Of a stretch of DNA of 32,136 nucleotides, positions 18,507 through 29,262 are shown piece after piece. This stretch comes from Deinococcus hopiensis KR-140 (GTDB lineage Bacteria > Deinococcota > Deinococci > Deinococcales > Deinococcaceae). The DNA is taken from assembly GCA_943327755.2 (NCBI GenBank), contig CALPYF020000045.1, positions 1 through 32,136 of the forward strand, in the 5' to 3' direction. The position numbers and the translations under genes were made by a program. The first letter of the stretch is position 1, and each line of letters opens with the position of its first letter. Below the pieces are notes generated by a model. The model made no database searches, was not told the origin of the DNA, and was given only the letters and a program-made list of their open reading frames with translations.

Positions 18507-19514
18507 ATGCGCAAAGTCATCGCCACCGCCGCCCTGACCACCCTCGCCGCCAGCCTGACCCTGGGCGCCGTGCAGGCCCAGAGCAGCGCCCAGCCCATCA
18601 TCGGCCTGATCACCAAGACCGAGACCAACCCCTTCTTCGTGAAGATGAAAGAAGGCGCGCAGAAGGAAGCCACCCGCCTGGGCGCCAAACTCCTGACCGC
18701 CGCCGGGAAGGCCGACGGCGACAACGCCGGGCAGGTCGCCGCCATCGAGAACATGGTCGCCGCCGGGGCCAAGACCATCCTGATCACCCCCAGCGATTCC
18801 AAGGCCATCGTGCCCGCCATCGCCAAGGCCCGCGCGCAGGGCGTCATGGTGATCGCGCTGGACAGCCCCACCGAACCCGCCAGCGCCGTGGACGCGCTGT
18901 TCGCCACGAACAACTACCAGGCGGGCATCCTGATCGGCCAGTGGGCCAAGAAGGCCATGGGCAACAAGAAGGCCGTCATCGCCACGCTGGACCTGTTCCC
19001 CGGCCACCCGGTCGGCATCGCGCGCCACAACGGCTTCCTGGCGGGCTTCGGCATGAAGGGCATCACCGCCAGCACCAAGGACCTCGTGAACACCAGCGTC
19101 GCCTGCGCCCAGGACTCCTTCGGGGACCAGACCAAGGGCCAGACCGCCATGGAGAACTGCCTCCAGAAGAACCCGGACATCAACATCGTGTACACCATCA
19201 ACGAACCCGCCGCCGCCGGGGCGTACCAGGCGCTGAAGGCCGCCGGGAAGGAGAAGGACGTCCTGATCGTCTCCGTGGACGGCGGCTGCGCGGGCGTGCG
19301 CAACGTCGAGGGCGGCGTGATCGGCGCGACCAGCCAGCAGTACCCCCTGAAGATGGCCAGCATGGGCGTCGCGGCGGGCGTGAACTACGCCAAGACCGGC
19401 AAGAAGGTCAGCGGCTACACCGACACCGGCGTCACCCTGATCACCAACAAGGCCATGAGCGGCGTGAAGAGCCAGAACGGTAAGTTCGGCCTCGCCAACT
19501 GCTGGGGCCAGTAA
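18507..19514 (+). CDS. frcB: Sugar ABC transporter substrate-binding protein, FrcB-like
   Basis: 335 residues with a Sec signal peptide (MRKVIATAALTTLAASLTLGAVQAQ); there is no lipobox cysteine. The mature protein is a periplasmic-binding-protein type 1 sugar binder: IIGLITKTETNPFFVKMKEGAQKEA at the start, ITPSDSKAIVPAIAKARAQGVMVIALDSP in the hinge region, FATNNYQAG, TINEPAAAGAYQALKAAG and VSVDGGCAGVRNV. The opening segment and the partners are most like FrcB of the fructose/mannose/ribose importer FrcBCA, but the ligand cannot be fixed from sequence. GGAGG lies eight bases before ATG 18507. A hairpin after the gene may keep its mRNA level above that of permease and ATPase. Confidence 0.9.
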   Translation: MRKVIATAALTTLAASLTLGAVQAQSSAQPIIGLITKTETNPFFVKMKEGAQKEATRLGAKLLTAAGKADGDNAGQVAAIENMVAAGAKTILITPSDSKAIVPAIAKARAQGVMVIALDSPTEPASAVDALFATNNYQAGILIGQWAKKAMGNKKAVIATLDLFPGHPVGIARHNGFLAGFGMKGITASTKDLVNTSVACAQDSFGDQTKGQTAMENCLQKNPDINIVYTINEPAAAGAYQALKAAGKEKDVLIVSVDGGCAGVRNVEGGVIGATSQQYPLKMASMGVAAGVNYAKTGKKVSGYTDTGVTLITNKAMSGVKSQNGKFGLANCWGQ

Positions 19515-19569
19515 ACCCAGGCGCCGAGCGGCGTTCCTGACCCGGCCCGCCCCTGACCCTCACCACGCC

Positions 19570-19609
19570 TTCGCCACGGCCCGCGCCCACAGAGCCGCGC
19601 CGTGGCGAA
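19570..19609 (+). terminator. Intercistronic hairpin between binding-protein and permease genes
   Basis: TTCGCCACGG (19570-19579) pairs perfectly with CCGTGGCGAA (19600-19609), with further GC-rich pairing inside the loop. No T tract follows. In ABC importers such hairpins often act as partial terminators or mRNA 3' stabilisers that raise the amount of the binding protein. It is 21 bases before the permease start. Confidence 0.6.
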
Positions 19610-19630
19610 CCACTTGAACCGGGGAGACCC

Positions 19631-20611
19631 ATGAGCATGACGCAACCCACCACCACACCCGCGCGGCGCTTCCAGCTGCCGAACCTCAGCACCCTGGGCC
19701 CCCTGATCGCCCTGCTGATCGCCTGCCTGTTCTTCACCTTCCAGTCCGACCGCTTCCTGACGCTGGGGACCTTCAGCCTGATCCTGCAGCAGGCGTCGTT
19801 CGTGGGCGTGATCGCCATCGCGCAGACGCTGATCGTCCTGACCGCCGGGATCGACCTGAGCTGCGGGATGATCATGGCCCTGAGCAGCATGGTGATCGGC
19901 AAACTGGCCGTCGAGCAGGGCGTGCCCGTCCCACTGGCGATCCTGGCGGGCTTCGCGGTCGGCGCGTTCGTCGGCTGGGCCAACGGCCTGCTCATCACGA
20001 AGTGGAAACTGCCGCCGTTCATCGTGACGCTCGGCATGTACTCCATCGTGTTCGCCGCCGTGAAGATCTACTCGAAGGCAACCAGCGTCCCCATGCCCGC
20101 CGACGGCCTGACGTTCCTCGCGCAGCGCTTCACGATCTTCGGGACGCCGTTCACGTACGGCAGCCTGCTGATGGTCGCGCTGTTCGTCCTGACGTGGATC
20201 TTCCTGAACTACACCGCGCCCGGACGGCACATCTACGCGCTGGGCAACAACCAGGAAGCGGTGCGCCTGAGCGGCATCAACACCAGCCGCCTGCTGCTCA
20301 GCGTGTACACCTTCGCGGGCGTGCTGTACGGCGTGGCGGCCCTGCTGCTGCTGGAACGCATCGGCGGCGCCTCCCCCGAGGCGGGCACCACCGAGAACCT
20401 GGAGAGCATCACCGCCGTCGTGATCGGCGGCACCAGCCTCTTCGGCGGGCGCGGCAACGTCCTGGGTACCCTGGTCGGCGTGCTGATCGTCGGCGTGTTC
20501 CGCTCGGGCCTGACATTCATGGGACTGGACAGCGTGTACCAGAACCTCATCACCGGCATCCTGATCATCCTGGCGGTCGCCACCGACCAGTTCTCCCGGA
20601 GGAAAGCATGA
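19631..20611 (+). CDS. frcC: Sugar ABC transporter permease, FrcC/RbsC-like
   Basis: 326 residues and about nine hydrophobic spans, the length usual for RbsC-type permeases (BPD_transp_2 family). Characteristic parts are VGVIAIAQTLIVLTAGIDLS near 55-75, GWANGLLITKWKLPPFIVTLGMYSI near 117-141, the cytoplasmic coupling segment APGRHIYALGNNQEAVRLSGIN near 197-218, and ITAVVIGGTSLFGGRGNVLGTLVG near 260-285. It forms the membrane channel of the importer. GGGGAGA precedes the ATG. The stop overlaps the ATPase start in an ATGA junction, so the two are translationally coupled. Confidence 0.93.
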   Translation: MSMTQPTTTPARRFQLPNLSTLGPLIALLIACLFFTFQSDRFLTLGTFSLILQQASFVGVIAIAQTLIVLTAGIDLSCGMIMALSSMVIGKLAVEQGVPVPLAILAGFAVGAFVGWANGLLITKWKLPPFIVTLGMYSIVFAAVKIYSKATSVPMPADGLTFLAQRFTIFGTPFTYGSLLMVALFVLTWIFLNYTAPGRHIYALGNNQEAVRLSGINTSRLLLSVYTFAGVLYGVAALLLLERIGGASPEAGTTENLESITAVVIGGTSLFGGRGNVLGTLVGVLIVGVFRSGLTFMGLDSVYQNLITGILIILAVATDQFSRRKA

Positions 20612-21441
20612 CCGCCGCCGCCCACCTGCCCGTCACCCCGCCCGGCCCGCAGACCGCCCGGCCCCTGGTCATGGAAGCGCGCGGCCTCGTCAAGCGCTAC
20701 GGGCACGTCACCGCCATCGGCGGCGCGGACTTCGAACTGCGCCCCGGCGAGATCATGGCCGTCATCGGCGACAACGGCGCGGGCAAGAGCAGCCTCATCA
20801 AGGCGCTGTCCGGCGCGCTCATCCCCGACGAGGGCGAGATCCTCCTGGACGGGCAGCCCGTGCACTTCCGCACGCCCAGCGACGCCCGCCGCGCCGGGAT
20901 CGAGACCGTGTACCAGGACCTCGCCGTCGCCCCGGCCATGACCATCGCGGAGAACCTCTTCCTGGGTCGCGAACTGTACCGCGGCGGCGCGCTGGGCCGC
21001 GCGCTGAAACTCATCGACCGCCGCCGCATGCTGACCGAGGCCACCGAGCACATGAAAGGCCTGCAGTTCGCCATCAAGAGCATGAGCCAGCCCGTCGAGA
21101 CGCTGTCCGGCGGGCAGCGGCAGGGTGTCGCCGTGGCCCGCGCCGCCGCGTTCGCCCAGCACGTGGTCATCATGGACGAACCCACCGCCGCGCTCGGCGT
21201 GCGCGAGGGCAACATGGTCCTCGACCTGATCCGCAAGGTCCGCGACCGCGGCCTGCCCGTCATCCTGATCAGCCACAACATGCCCCACGTGTTCGAGATC
21301 GCCGACCGCATCCACGTGCACCGCATGGGCAAGCGCGCCGCGCTGCTGAACCCCCAGAAGATCAGCATGGCCGACACCGTGTCCGTCATGACCGGCGCCA
21401 TCCGCCCCGAGGACCTCAGCGCGGACGTCCTGGCGCATTAG
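20608..21441 (+). CDS. frcA: Sugar ABC transporter ATPase, single-domain FrcA-like
   Basis: 277 residues with one nucleotide-binding domain. Walker A is GDNGAGKSS (about 54-62), Q-loop in VYQDLAVAPAMTIAENLFLGRE, signature LSGGQRQG, Walker B VVIMDEPTAALG, switch ISHNM. Importers of the ribose class normally use a double-domain ATPase of about 500 residues (RbsA); the single domain is the FrcA arrangement, and supports the Frc assignment. In the H-loop segment the usual SHN is present. The start at 20608 overlaps the permease stop by four bases and GGAGG lies seven bases before it. A 13-bp terminator hairpin follows. No sugar kinase lies in the operon. Confidence 0.92.
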   Translation: MTAAAHLPVTPPGPQTARPLVMEARGLVKRYGHVTAIGGADFELRPGEIMAVIGDNGAGKSSLIKALSGALIPDEGEILLDGQPVHFRTPSDARRAGIETVYQDLAVAPAMTIAENLFLGRELYRGGALGRALKLIDRRRMLTEATEHMKGLQFAIKSMSQPVETLSGGQRQGVAVARAAAFAQHVVIMDEPTAALGVREGNMVLDLIRKVRDRGLPVILISHNMPHVFEIADRIHVHRMGKRAALLNPQKISMADTVSVMTGAIRPEDLSADVLAH

Positions 21442-21471
21442 GGGTGTGGGATTCGGGTTGTGGGAACAGAC

Positions 21472-21510
21472 GAGAGGAGGCGGGTGGCTGTCGTGCCCCC
21501 GCCTCCTCTC
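21472..21510. terminator. Terminator after the sugar importer operon
   Basis: GAGAGGAGGCGGG (21472-21484) and CCCGCCTCCTCTC (21498-21510) form a perfect 13-bp stem with a 13-base loop, followed on the plus strand by CTTTGGTTTCC. It also lies 11 bases past the stop of the converging repeat-protein gene and may serve both. Confidence 0.85.
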
Positions 21511-21520
21511 CTTTGGTTTC

Positions 21521-22024
21521 CTACCGGCTGGGGGTCAGGGCGCGGCCCTGCGTGAGCCAGAGGTTCAGCGCGCACACGAGCAGCAGCGCCCCCAGCGGGA
21601 ACGGCACGGCCCCCAGGTCCAGCTGGACGTTCACGCCGCGCGTGAAGCTGCCCAGGCGACCCCGGACCTCGCCCGCGTAGTGCCGCAGGGTCACGTCCAG
21701 GCCGTCCGTGAAGCTGCCGTAGCGGCCCGTCACCTGATCCGGCGTGAACTCCAGCCGCGCGTCCACGCCCTGCGTGAAGCCGCCCAGCCGGACCGTCATG
21801 ACGCCCGCCGCGATGCCCGCCCGGACGTCATGCCCGCTCGTGACGCCGCCCACGCGGCCCACGAGTTCGCCGCCCTCGAGCCACACGCGCACGTCGGTGC
21901 CGTCCGTGAAGCCCCCCACCCGCGCGCTGAGGCGTTCCCCGTCCCAGGTGGCGCTCAGGTTCACGCCGTCCGACACGCCACCGAACCGGCCCGTCAGGGC
22001 CTCCTGCTGTGCTACGCCCGTCAT
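21521..22024 (-). CDS. Protein of six exact 22-residue repeats with a C-terminal membrane segment
   Basis: 167 residues. The pattern R-[hydrophobic]-G-[GS]-[FV]-[ST]-x-G-x-[DN]-[VLA] recurs with its Arg at residues 13, 35, 57, 79, 101 and 123, a strict period of 22 with no insertions. Between these lie short alternating hydrophobic/polar strands, so a beta-solenoid or stacked beta-hairpin fold is likely (inference). After the last repeat comes a hydrophobic span, PLGALLLVCALNLWL (143-157), and a short basic tail, which would anchor it in the membrane; there is no signal peptide. I do not recognise the family. A TACCCT box seven bases before ATG 22024 suggests a leaderless mRNA. It stands alone between two terminator hairpins. 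Confidence 0.8.
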   Translation of the reverse strand: MTGVAQQEALTGRFGGVSDGVNLSATWDGERLSARVGGFTDGTDVRVWLEGGELVGRVGGVTSGHDVRAGIAAGVMTVRLGGFTQGVDARLEFTPDQVTGRYGSFTDGLDVTLRHYAGEVRGRLGSFTRGVNVQLDLGAVPFPLGALLLVCALNLWLTQGRALTPSR

Positions 22025-22031
22025 GCCGCCC

Positions 22032-22037
22032 AGGGTA
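22032..22037 (-). promoter_or_regulatory. Candidate -10 box (TACCCT), leaderless layout
   Basis: TACCCT on the minus strand, seven bases before ATG 22024 of the 22-residue-repeat protein. The intervening GGGCGGC is not a convincing ribosome-binding site. Confidence 0.45.
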
Positions 22038-22088
22038 GCGGACGCACTCTGGCAGAAGCCTCACTGGGGGGAGTCGTGAACAGTGCAC

Positions 22089-22134
22089 AGTTGATGGTTG
22101 ATAGAGGGGGTGTCCCTTCCATCAACCATCAACT
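22089..22134 (-). terminator. Hairpin downstream of sucB
   Basis: AGTTGATGGTTGAT and ATCAACCATCAACT form a perfect 14-bp stem around an 18-base loop that can pair further (AGGG with CCCT). It starts 18 bases past the sucB stop. Its AT content is higher than that of other terminators in the window, and the arms themselves are made of a repeated TTGATGGTTGA unit. Confidence 0.75.
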
Positions 22135-22152
22135 TTCAACCATCGACGCTGT

Positions 22153-23409
22153 TTACAGTTCCAGCAGCATCCGCGCCGGGTCTTCCAGCAGGTTCTTGAT
22201 CATGACGAGGAACTGCACGGCTTCCTTGCCGTCGATGATGCGGTGGTCGTAGCTCAGGGCGATGTACATCATGGGGGCGATCACGACCTGCCCGTTCTGC
22301 GCGATCGGGCGCTCGATGATGTTGTGCATGCCCAGGATGGCGCTCTGCGGGGCGTTGATGATCGGGGTGCTCATCATGCTGCCGAAGGTGCCGCCGTTCG
22401 TGATGCTGAACGTGCCGCCGCTCATGTCCTCCAGCGTCAGCTTGCCGGACTTGGCCTTCTGCGCGTACCCGCCGATGGCCTTCTCGATCCCGGCGAGGCT
22501 CATCTGGTCGGTGTCGCGCAGGATCGGCACGACCAGCCCACGGTCACTGGCGACCGCGATGCCGATGTCGTAGAAGCCGTGGTAGATGATGTCCTTGCCC
22601 TCGACGCTGGCGTTCACGACCGGGAAGGCCTTCAGCGCCTCAGTCGCGGCGCGCACGAACAGGCTCATGAAGCCCAGTTTCACGCCGTGCTTCGCCACGA
22701 ACTGATCTTGGTACTTCTTGCGCAGGTCCATCGCAGGCTGCATGTTCACCTCGTTGAAGGTGGTCAGCAGGGCCGCGGTGTTCTGCACGTCCTTCAGGCG
22801 CTCGCTGATGCGCTGACGGATGCGGGTCATGGGCACGCGCTGCTCGGGGCGCGCCCCGGCGGGGATCACGGCGGCGGGCGTCACAGGCTGGGCTGCCTGG
22901 GCGGGCGCGGCCTGCTGGCCCACCGCACCCAGCGCGTCGGCCTTCGTGATGTTGCCCTTGGGGCCGGTCGCGGGAATCTGCGCGGGGTTCAGGCCGTTCT
23001 CCACGACCACCTTGCGCACGGCGGGGGAGAGGTCGTCGCGGCGCGTCGCCTCGTTGCCCGCACTGGCCCCGGCAGCGGCGCTGTCGGGCTGCGCAGCGGT
23101 GCCGCCCGCGCTGGCCTCGTTCGCGATCGGACCGCTGACGGCCTCCTGGGTGGCGGCCGGTGCAGGCGCGCTGCCCGCGTCACCCACGACGCCCAGTACC
23201 TCCTCGCTGAGCACCGTGTCCCCCTCGTTCTTCGCGGTGCTGACCAGCACGCCGTCCTGCAGGGCGGTGACTTCCAGCACCACCTTGTCCGTCTCGATCT
23301 CGGCCAGGACCTCGCCGCGCTTCACGGCGTCGCCGGGTTTCTTATGCCACGCCAGCAGCGTACCTTCGCTCACCGACTCGGAAAAAACAGGAACTTTGAT
23401 GTCCGCCAT
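22153..23409 (-). CDS. sucB: 2-oxoglutarate dehydrogenase E2, dihydrolipoyl succinyltransferase
   Basis: 418 residues. One lipoyl domain at the N-terminus, with the lipoylated Lys42 in EIETDKVVLEV; an Ala/Pro-rich linker (about 100-140); a peripheral subunit-binding domain (LSPAVRKVVVENGLNPAQI...GPKGNITKADAL, about 150-185); a second linker; and the catalytic domain with the SYDHRIIDG motif near 390 (active His and Asp). MTRIRQRISERL, FNEVNM and IGIAVASDRGLVVPILRD are typical of succinyl- rather than acetyl-transferases. It moves the succinyl group to CoA in the TCA cycle. ATG 23409 is chosen because MADIKVPV aligns with the family start. A TATAAC box ten bases upstream and a terminator between it and sucA indicate its own transcript. 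Confidence 0.96.
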   Translation of the reverse strand: MADIKVPVFSESVSEGTLLAWHKKPGDAVKRGEVLAEIETDKVVLEVTALQDGVLVSTAKNEGDTVLSEEVLGVVGDAGSAPAPAATQEAVSGPIANEASAGGTAAQPDSAAAGASAGNEATRRDDLSPAVRKVVVENGLNPAQIPATGPKGNITKADALGAVGQQAAPAQAAQPVTPAAVIPAGARPEQRVPMTRIRQRISERLKDVQNTAALLTTFNEVNMQPAMDLRKKYQDQFVAKHGVKLGFMSLFVRAATEALKAFPVVNASVEGKDIIYHGFYDIGIAVASDRGLVVPILRDTDQMSLAGIEKAIGGYAQKAKSGKLTLEDMSGGTFSITNGGTFGSMMSTPIINAPQSAILGMHNIIERPIAQNGQVVIAPMMYIALSYDHRIIDGKEAVQFLVMIKNLLEDPARMLLEL

Positions 23410-23419
23410 AACGCTCTCA

Positions 23420-23453
23420 GTTATACCCCCCCGGCGCTGTGACTGCGCCGGGG
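23420..23453 (-). promoter_or_regulatory. sucB promoter with adjacent perfect hairpin
   Basis: TATAAC on the minus strand (23425-23420) is ten bases before the sucB ATG. Directly upstream, where the spacer to a -35 element would be, CCCCGGCGC and GCGCCGGGG (23429-23437 with 23445-23453) form a perfect 9-bp inverted repeat. A protein bound there would cover the promoter; it might equally be part of the end of the sucA transcript. Confidence 0.5.
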
Positions 23454-23501
23454 ACGCCCGAACACAAGGCACGAAAAAGATCCGCCGCCCGCCAAAGGAG
23501 C

Positions 23502-23533
23502 GGGGCCGCCCCGGTCATCCCGGAAGCGGCCCC
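23502..23533 (-). terminator. Hairpin downstream of sucA
   Basis: GGGGCCGC (23502-23509) pairs with GCGGCCCC (23526-23533) 15 bases after the sucA stop; on the minus strand a GATCTTTTTCG tract follows about 20 bases later. It would uncouple sucA from sucB. Confidence 0.65.
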
Positions 23534-23547
23534 ACTGGACTCGGCGT

Positions 23548-26394
<2,847 letters not shown>

Positions 26395-26402
26395 AACGCC
26401 TC

Positions 26403-26408
26403 AGCATA
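26403..26408 (-). promoter_or_regulatory. Candidate -10 box of sucA (TATGCT)
   Basis: TATGCT on the minus strand eight bases before ATG 26394. The divergent gap to the SMP-30-type gene (26395-26566) is GC-rich, with CCCCGGGGGGCCGGGG as its only notable symmetry; I see no further gene there. Confidence 0.5.
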
Positions 26409-26566
26409 CTGCCCCCCGCGCGGCGCATTGGCACCCGCACCCCCCGGAATTTGTTCCCGCGTGCGTAACCATCCCCCCACCCCGGACATCTCCCGCCCCG
26501 GGGGGCCGGGGCACCCGCTTACACCACCCCCACCCGCGCCGGCCCGTGACCCGTCACCATGAGGGC

Positions 26567-27454
26567 ATGACGCACCCCGCCTTTCAGGTCACGCACGCGG
26601 ACTTCCACGCCCTCTTCCCGCCCGGCGCGGCGCCCGAGCAGCTGGGCAGCGGCTACTCCTGGACGGAGGGGCCCACGTACGTCGCGGCGCGGCGGCGCGT
26701 GATCTTCAGCGACCTGCGCCAGAACCGCACCTGGGCGTACACGGACGACGATCGGCTGCTGGAGGAACTGCACCCCAGCGACTACCAGAACGGCCACACC
26801 GTGGACGCGCAGGGCCGCCTGATCGCCTGCTCGCAGGGTCAGCGGGCGCTGCTGCGCCAGGAGGAGGACGGCACCTGGACGACCCTGGCCGACCGCTTCG
26901 AGGGCGGCCGCCTGAACTCCCCGAACGACGTGGCGCTGCACCCAGACGGGAGCCTGTGGTTCACCGACCCCACCTACGGCCTCGACAAACCCGAGGAGGG
27001 CGGGCGCGGCGAGGCGATGGAGGTGTCGGGCCGCTGGGTGTACCGCCTCGCGCCGGACGGCACCCTGAGCGCCCCCATCCGCGAGCGGCACAAACCCAAC
27101 GGGCTGGCCTTCGCTGGTCCCGGCACGCTGCTGCTGGCCGACACGGGCGAGAACCCCGGCACGTACCGCTACCACGTGACCCCCCAGGGCGAGGCCACGC
27201 TGGAGGGCTTACACTTCACTGTGACGCCCGGCAAGACCGACGGCCTGCGCCTGGACGAACAGGGCCGCATCTGGAGCAGCGCCGCCGACGGCGTGCACGT
27301 CCTGACCCCGGACGGGCAGGAACTGGGCCGCATCCTGTTCCCGCAGACGGTCAGCAACCTCTGCTTCGGCGGTCCCGACGGCACCACCCTGTTCGTGACG
27401 GCCAGCAGCGGCTTCTGGCGCGTCCCGACCACCACCCGCGCCCTGCACCTGTAA
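26567..27454 (+). CDS. SMP-30/gluconolactonase/LRE-family protein
   Basis: 295 residues, cytoplasmic (no signal peptide). Six-bladed beta-propeller signatures of the family are in order: GYSWTEGPTYV near 29-39 with the metal-binding Glu, DLRQNRTWAY, NGHTVDAQGRLIACSQGQRAL near 76-96, LNSPNDVALHPDGSLWFTDPTYGL near 120-143 with the metal-binding Asn, KPNGLAF near 187, LLLADTGENPG near 197, and KTDGLRLDEQGRIW near 228 with the metal-binding Asp. Family members hydrolyse sugar lactones such as gluconolactone with a divalent metal. The start at 26567 is the first ATG that aligns with the family; the frame is open further upstream. A strong hairpin follows the stop. The physiological substrate is unknown. 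Confidence 0.9.
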   Translation: MTHPAFQVTHADFHALFPPGAAPEQLGSGYSWTEGPTYVAARRRVIFSDLRQNRTWAYTDDDRLLEELHPSDYQNGHTVDAQGRLIACSQGQRALLRQEEDGTWTTLADRFEGGRLNSPNDVALHPDGSLWFTDPTYGLDKPEEGGRGEAMEVSGRWVYRLAPDGTLSAPIRERHKPNGLAFAGPGTLLLADTGENPGTYRYHVTPQGEATLEGLHFTVTPGKTDGLRLDEQGRIWSSAADGVHVLTPDGQELGRILFPQTVSNLCFGGPDGTTLFVTASSGFWRVPTTTRALHL

Positions 27455-27479
27455 GGCGGGATTCGCCAAGAACGTCATA

Positions 27480-27511
27480 AGGGCCGCCCGCCCGAACGCC
27501 GGGGCGGCCCT
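27480..27511. terminator. Hairpin after the SMP-30-type gene
   Basis: AGGGCCGCCC (27480-27489) and GGGCGGCCCT (27502-27511) form a perfect 10-bp stem with a 12-base loop, 25 bases after the stop. The next gene's TACACT promoter box begins four bases after the stem. Confidence 0.8.
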
Positions 27512-27514
27512 CCG

Positions 27515-27520
27515 TACACT
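27515..27520 (+). promoter_or_regulatory. Candidate -10 box (TACACT), leaderless layout
   Basis: TACACT lies six bases before ATG 27527. The intervening GGAG touches the start too closely for a normal Shine-Dalgarno spacing, so leaderless initiation is more likely. Confidence 0.5.
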
Positions 27521-27526
27521 GGAGTC

Positions 27527-27778
27527 ATGCAGATCCTGTCACGCGTGACCCTGACCTTCGGCGTGATCATCCTGATCGCCGCCGCGCTGCTGCTCGGGAA
27601 GGACGTCATCGACATCAACCAGCTGCACGCCGTGGCGAACGCCAACCGCAGCACCAACTTCCCCAGCCCGCTGAACACCGTGCTCATCACCGCCGTGCTC
27701 GCCGTGATCGGCGGGTTCCTGACCGGCCTGGGCCTGGGCATGCCCAAACGCCTGCCCCGCACCCCCAACCCCCACTGA
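27527..27778 (+). CDS. Small membrane protein of unknown function
   Basis: 83 residues with two predicted membrane spans: about 8-23 (LTFGVIILIAAALLLG) and about 52-72 (VLITAVLAVIGGFLTGLGLGM). Between them is a polar loop of about 28 residues with DVIDINQLHAVANANRST. The C-terminus is short, basic and Pro-rich. No family is recognised. It is flanked by a terminator and its own TACACT box, which supports it as a real, separately transcribed gene. The following beta-lactamase-like gene starts 87 bases later on the same strand and may be co-transcribed. Confidence 0.78.
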   Translation: MQILSRVTLTFGVIILIAAALLLGKDVIDINQLHAVANANRSTNFPSPLNTVLITAVLAVIGGFLTGLGLGMPKRLPRTPNPH

Positions 27779-27865
27779 GCCCCGCGCTGCTCCCCTGCGC
27801 CCCGCCGTCCGGTGGGCGTTTCCGTCGCCCGGGCTGCCCAGCGCGTGCCATCCTGAACGCGCCCC

Positions 27866-29254
27866 ATGAACCTGCGTCCCCTGATCGCCGCGCTGCTCGT
27901 CACGACTGCCCACGCCGTCCCCGCCGTGCAGGGCGCGTGGCACGGCCCGTTCTACCGCCTGACCCTGACCGGCCTGGACGCCCGTGACGGCACGATTCGA
28001 TGGACGCCCGGCGGGACCGGCGCGGACCTGAAGTTCAGCGCGGCGCTGCCCACCCTGACCCGCACGGTGCCCACCGCGCAGGACCAGATCCAGATCCGCG
28101 TGCAGGGCAAAGACATCCAGATCCGCAGCGCCCAGGGCCGCCCCCTGCGCGTGAACCTGACGCCCGTCCGCGCGGGCGTGGAAGGCCCCACGCGCTTCAC
28201 CGCCATCGACGTGTACCCCGAGGAAGCCTGGACGACCTACGAGCCCGTGCCCGTCACGCCCTGCCGCGCCCCAACCCCGGTGCCGGAACTGCCGTACCAG
28301 CCGCCCGCCTTCGCCAGCGGCCCGGTCGGGTTCTACCTCGCGCAGATCGACCCGCTCACCGGCACGCCCCTGCGCGTCATCGCCAACGACCCGGATAGCC
28401 TGTACCCGCTGGCGAGCACCTTCAAACAGATCGTCCTGTGGGGCACCCTGCGCGACGTGCAGGCCGGACGCCTCAGCCTGAACACCCGCCTGAGCGTCAC
28501 CGAAGCCAACCGCAGCATCGAGGCGTACCAGCCGGGCGCGCGCACCGTGCAGAACCTCGCCACGCAGGCCATCCAGAACAGCGAGAACACCGCCAGCGAC
28601 GTCCTGCACCTCCGCTACGGCCCCGACCGCCTCCAGACCCTCGTGACCGCGCAGGGCGCGTGCCACACCCGCGTGAACACCACCACCAAGGCGTGGTGGG
28701 CCGCGCAGGCCGGACTCCTCCAGGGGCTCTACGGCCCCGACGTGAACGCCGGCGCGCAGCAGGCCTTCAGCCTCCCACCCGCCCAGGAAGCCCAGACCCG
28801 CGCCCGCGCCGTGCAGCAGGCGCAGACCCTGAACGCCGACCGACTCCTCGATGACCTCGACCGCGCGTTCTTCAGCCCCACCTACCACCCGCAGACCGAG
28901 GTGTACCTGCAGAACCGCAGCACCCCCCGCGAATGGGCCACGCTGCTCACCCGCATGCACCTCGACCCCAGCCTCAATGCCACCAACCGAGCGTTCCTGC
29001 AAGGCACCCTCGCCCGAGGATGCTGCCGCGCCAAGGACCCCGCCGTCGCCTACTGGGGCAGCAAGGCGGGCAGCGGCTGGCGGAACGTCACCATGAGCGG
29101 CCTGCTGAGCCTGACCAGCGGGCAGACCTTCGTGTACGCCTACTTCAACCCCGGCTCGGACGTCATGGACAGCCTGCTGATCGAAGAGCAACTGCCGGAC
29201 ATCGCCCGGTACGTTCTGGAGAGCGCCAGGAGACTGGCGCGCAGCAACCCATGA
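27866..29254 (+). CDS. Exported class A beta-lactamase-like serine hydrolase with extra N-terminal domain
   Basis: 462 residues. A signal peptide (MNLRPLIAALLVTTAHAVPA) is followed by about 130 residues with beta-strand pattern and no recognised fold. The catalytic part begins near 155 and has STFK (Ser184, Lys187), then SEN in IQNSENTASD (239-241) in place of SDN, STPREWATLLTRM that aligns with the TTPRAMATTLRKL segment of class A enzymes, and KAG (399-401) in YWGSKAGSG in place of KTG. The Glu-x-x-Leu-Asn of the omega loop is not clear, so true beta-lactamase activity is uncertain; a penicillin-binding or carboxypeptidase-like role is possible. CC at 385-386 may form or avoid a disulfide. 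A terminator follows the stop. Confidence 0.85.
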   Translation: MNLRPLIAALLVTTAHAVPAVQGAWHGPFYRLTLTGLDARDGTIRWTPGGTGADLKFSAALPTLTRTVPTAQDQIQIRVQGKDIQIRSAQGRPLRVNLTPVRAGVEGPTRFTAIDVYPEEAWTTYEPVPVTPCRAPTPVPELPYQPPAFASGPVGFYLAQIDPLTGTPLRVIANDPDSLYPLASTFKQIVLWGTLRDVQAGRLSLNTRLSVTEANRSIEAYQPGARTVQNLATQAIQNSENTASDVLHLRYGPDRLQTLVTAQGACHTRVNTTTKAWWAAQAGLLQGLYGPDVNAGAQQAFSLPPAQEAQTRARAVQQAQTLNADRLLDDLDRAFFSPTYHPQTEVYLQNRSTPREWATLLTRMHLDPSLNATNRAFLQGTLARGCCRAKDPAVAYWGSKAGSGWRNVTMSGLLSLTSGQTFVYAYFNPGSDVMDSLLIEEQLPDIARYVLESARRLARSNP

Positions 29255-29262
29255 ACAAACAC

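Noticed and set aside
26470..26520. CCCCGG-rich symmetrical stretch upstream of the SMP-30-type gene as an operator.
   Set aside because: Such GC-only symmetry is common by chance in this composition and has no link to a promoter box.
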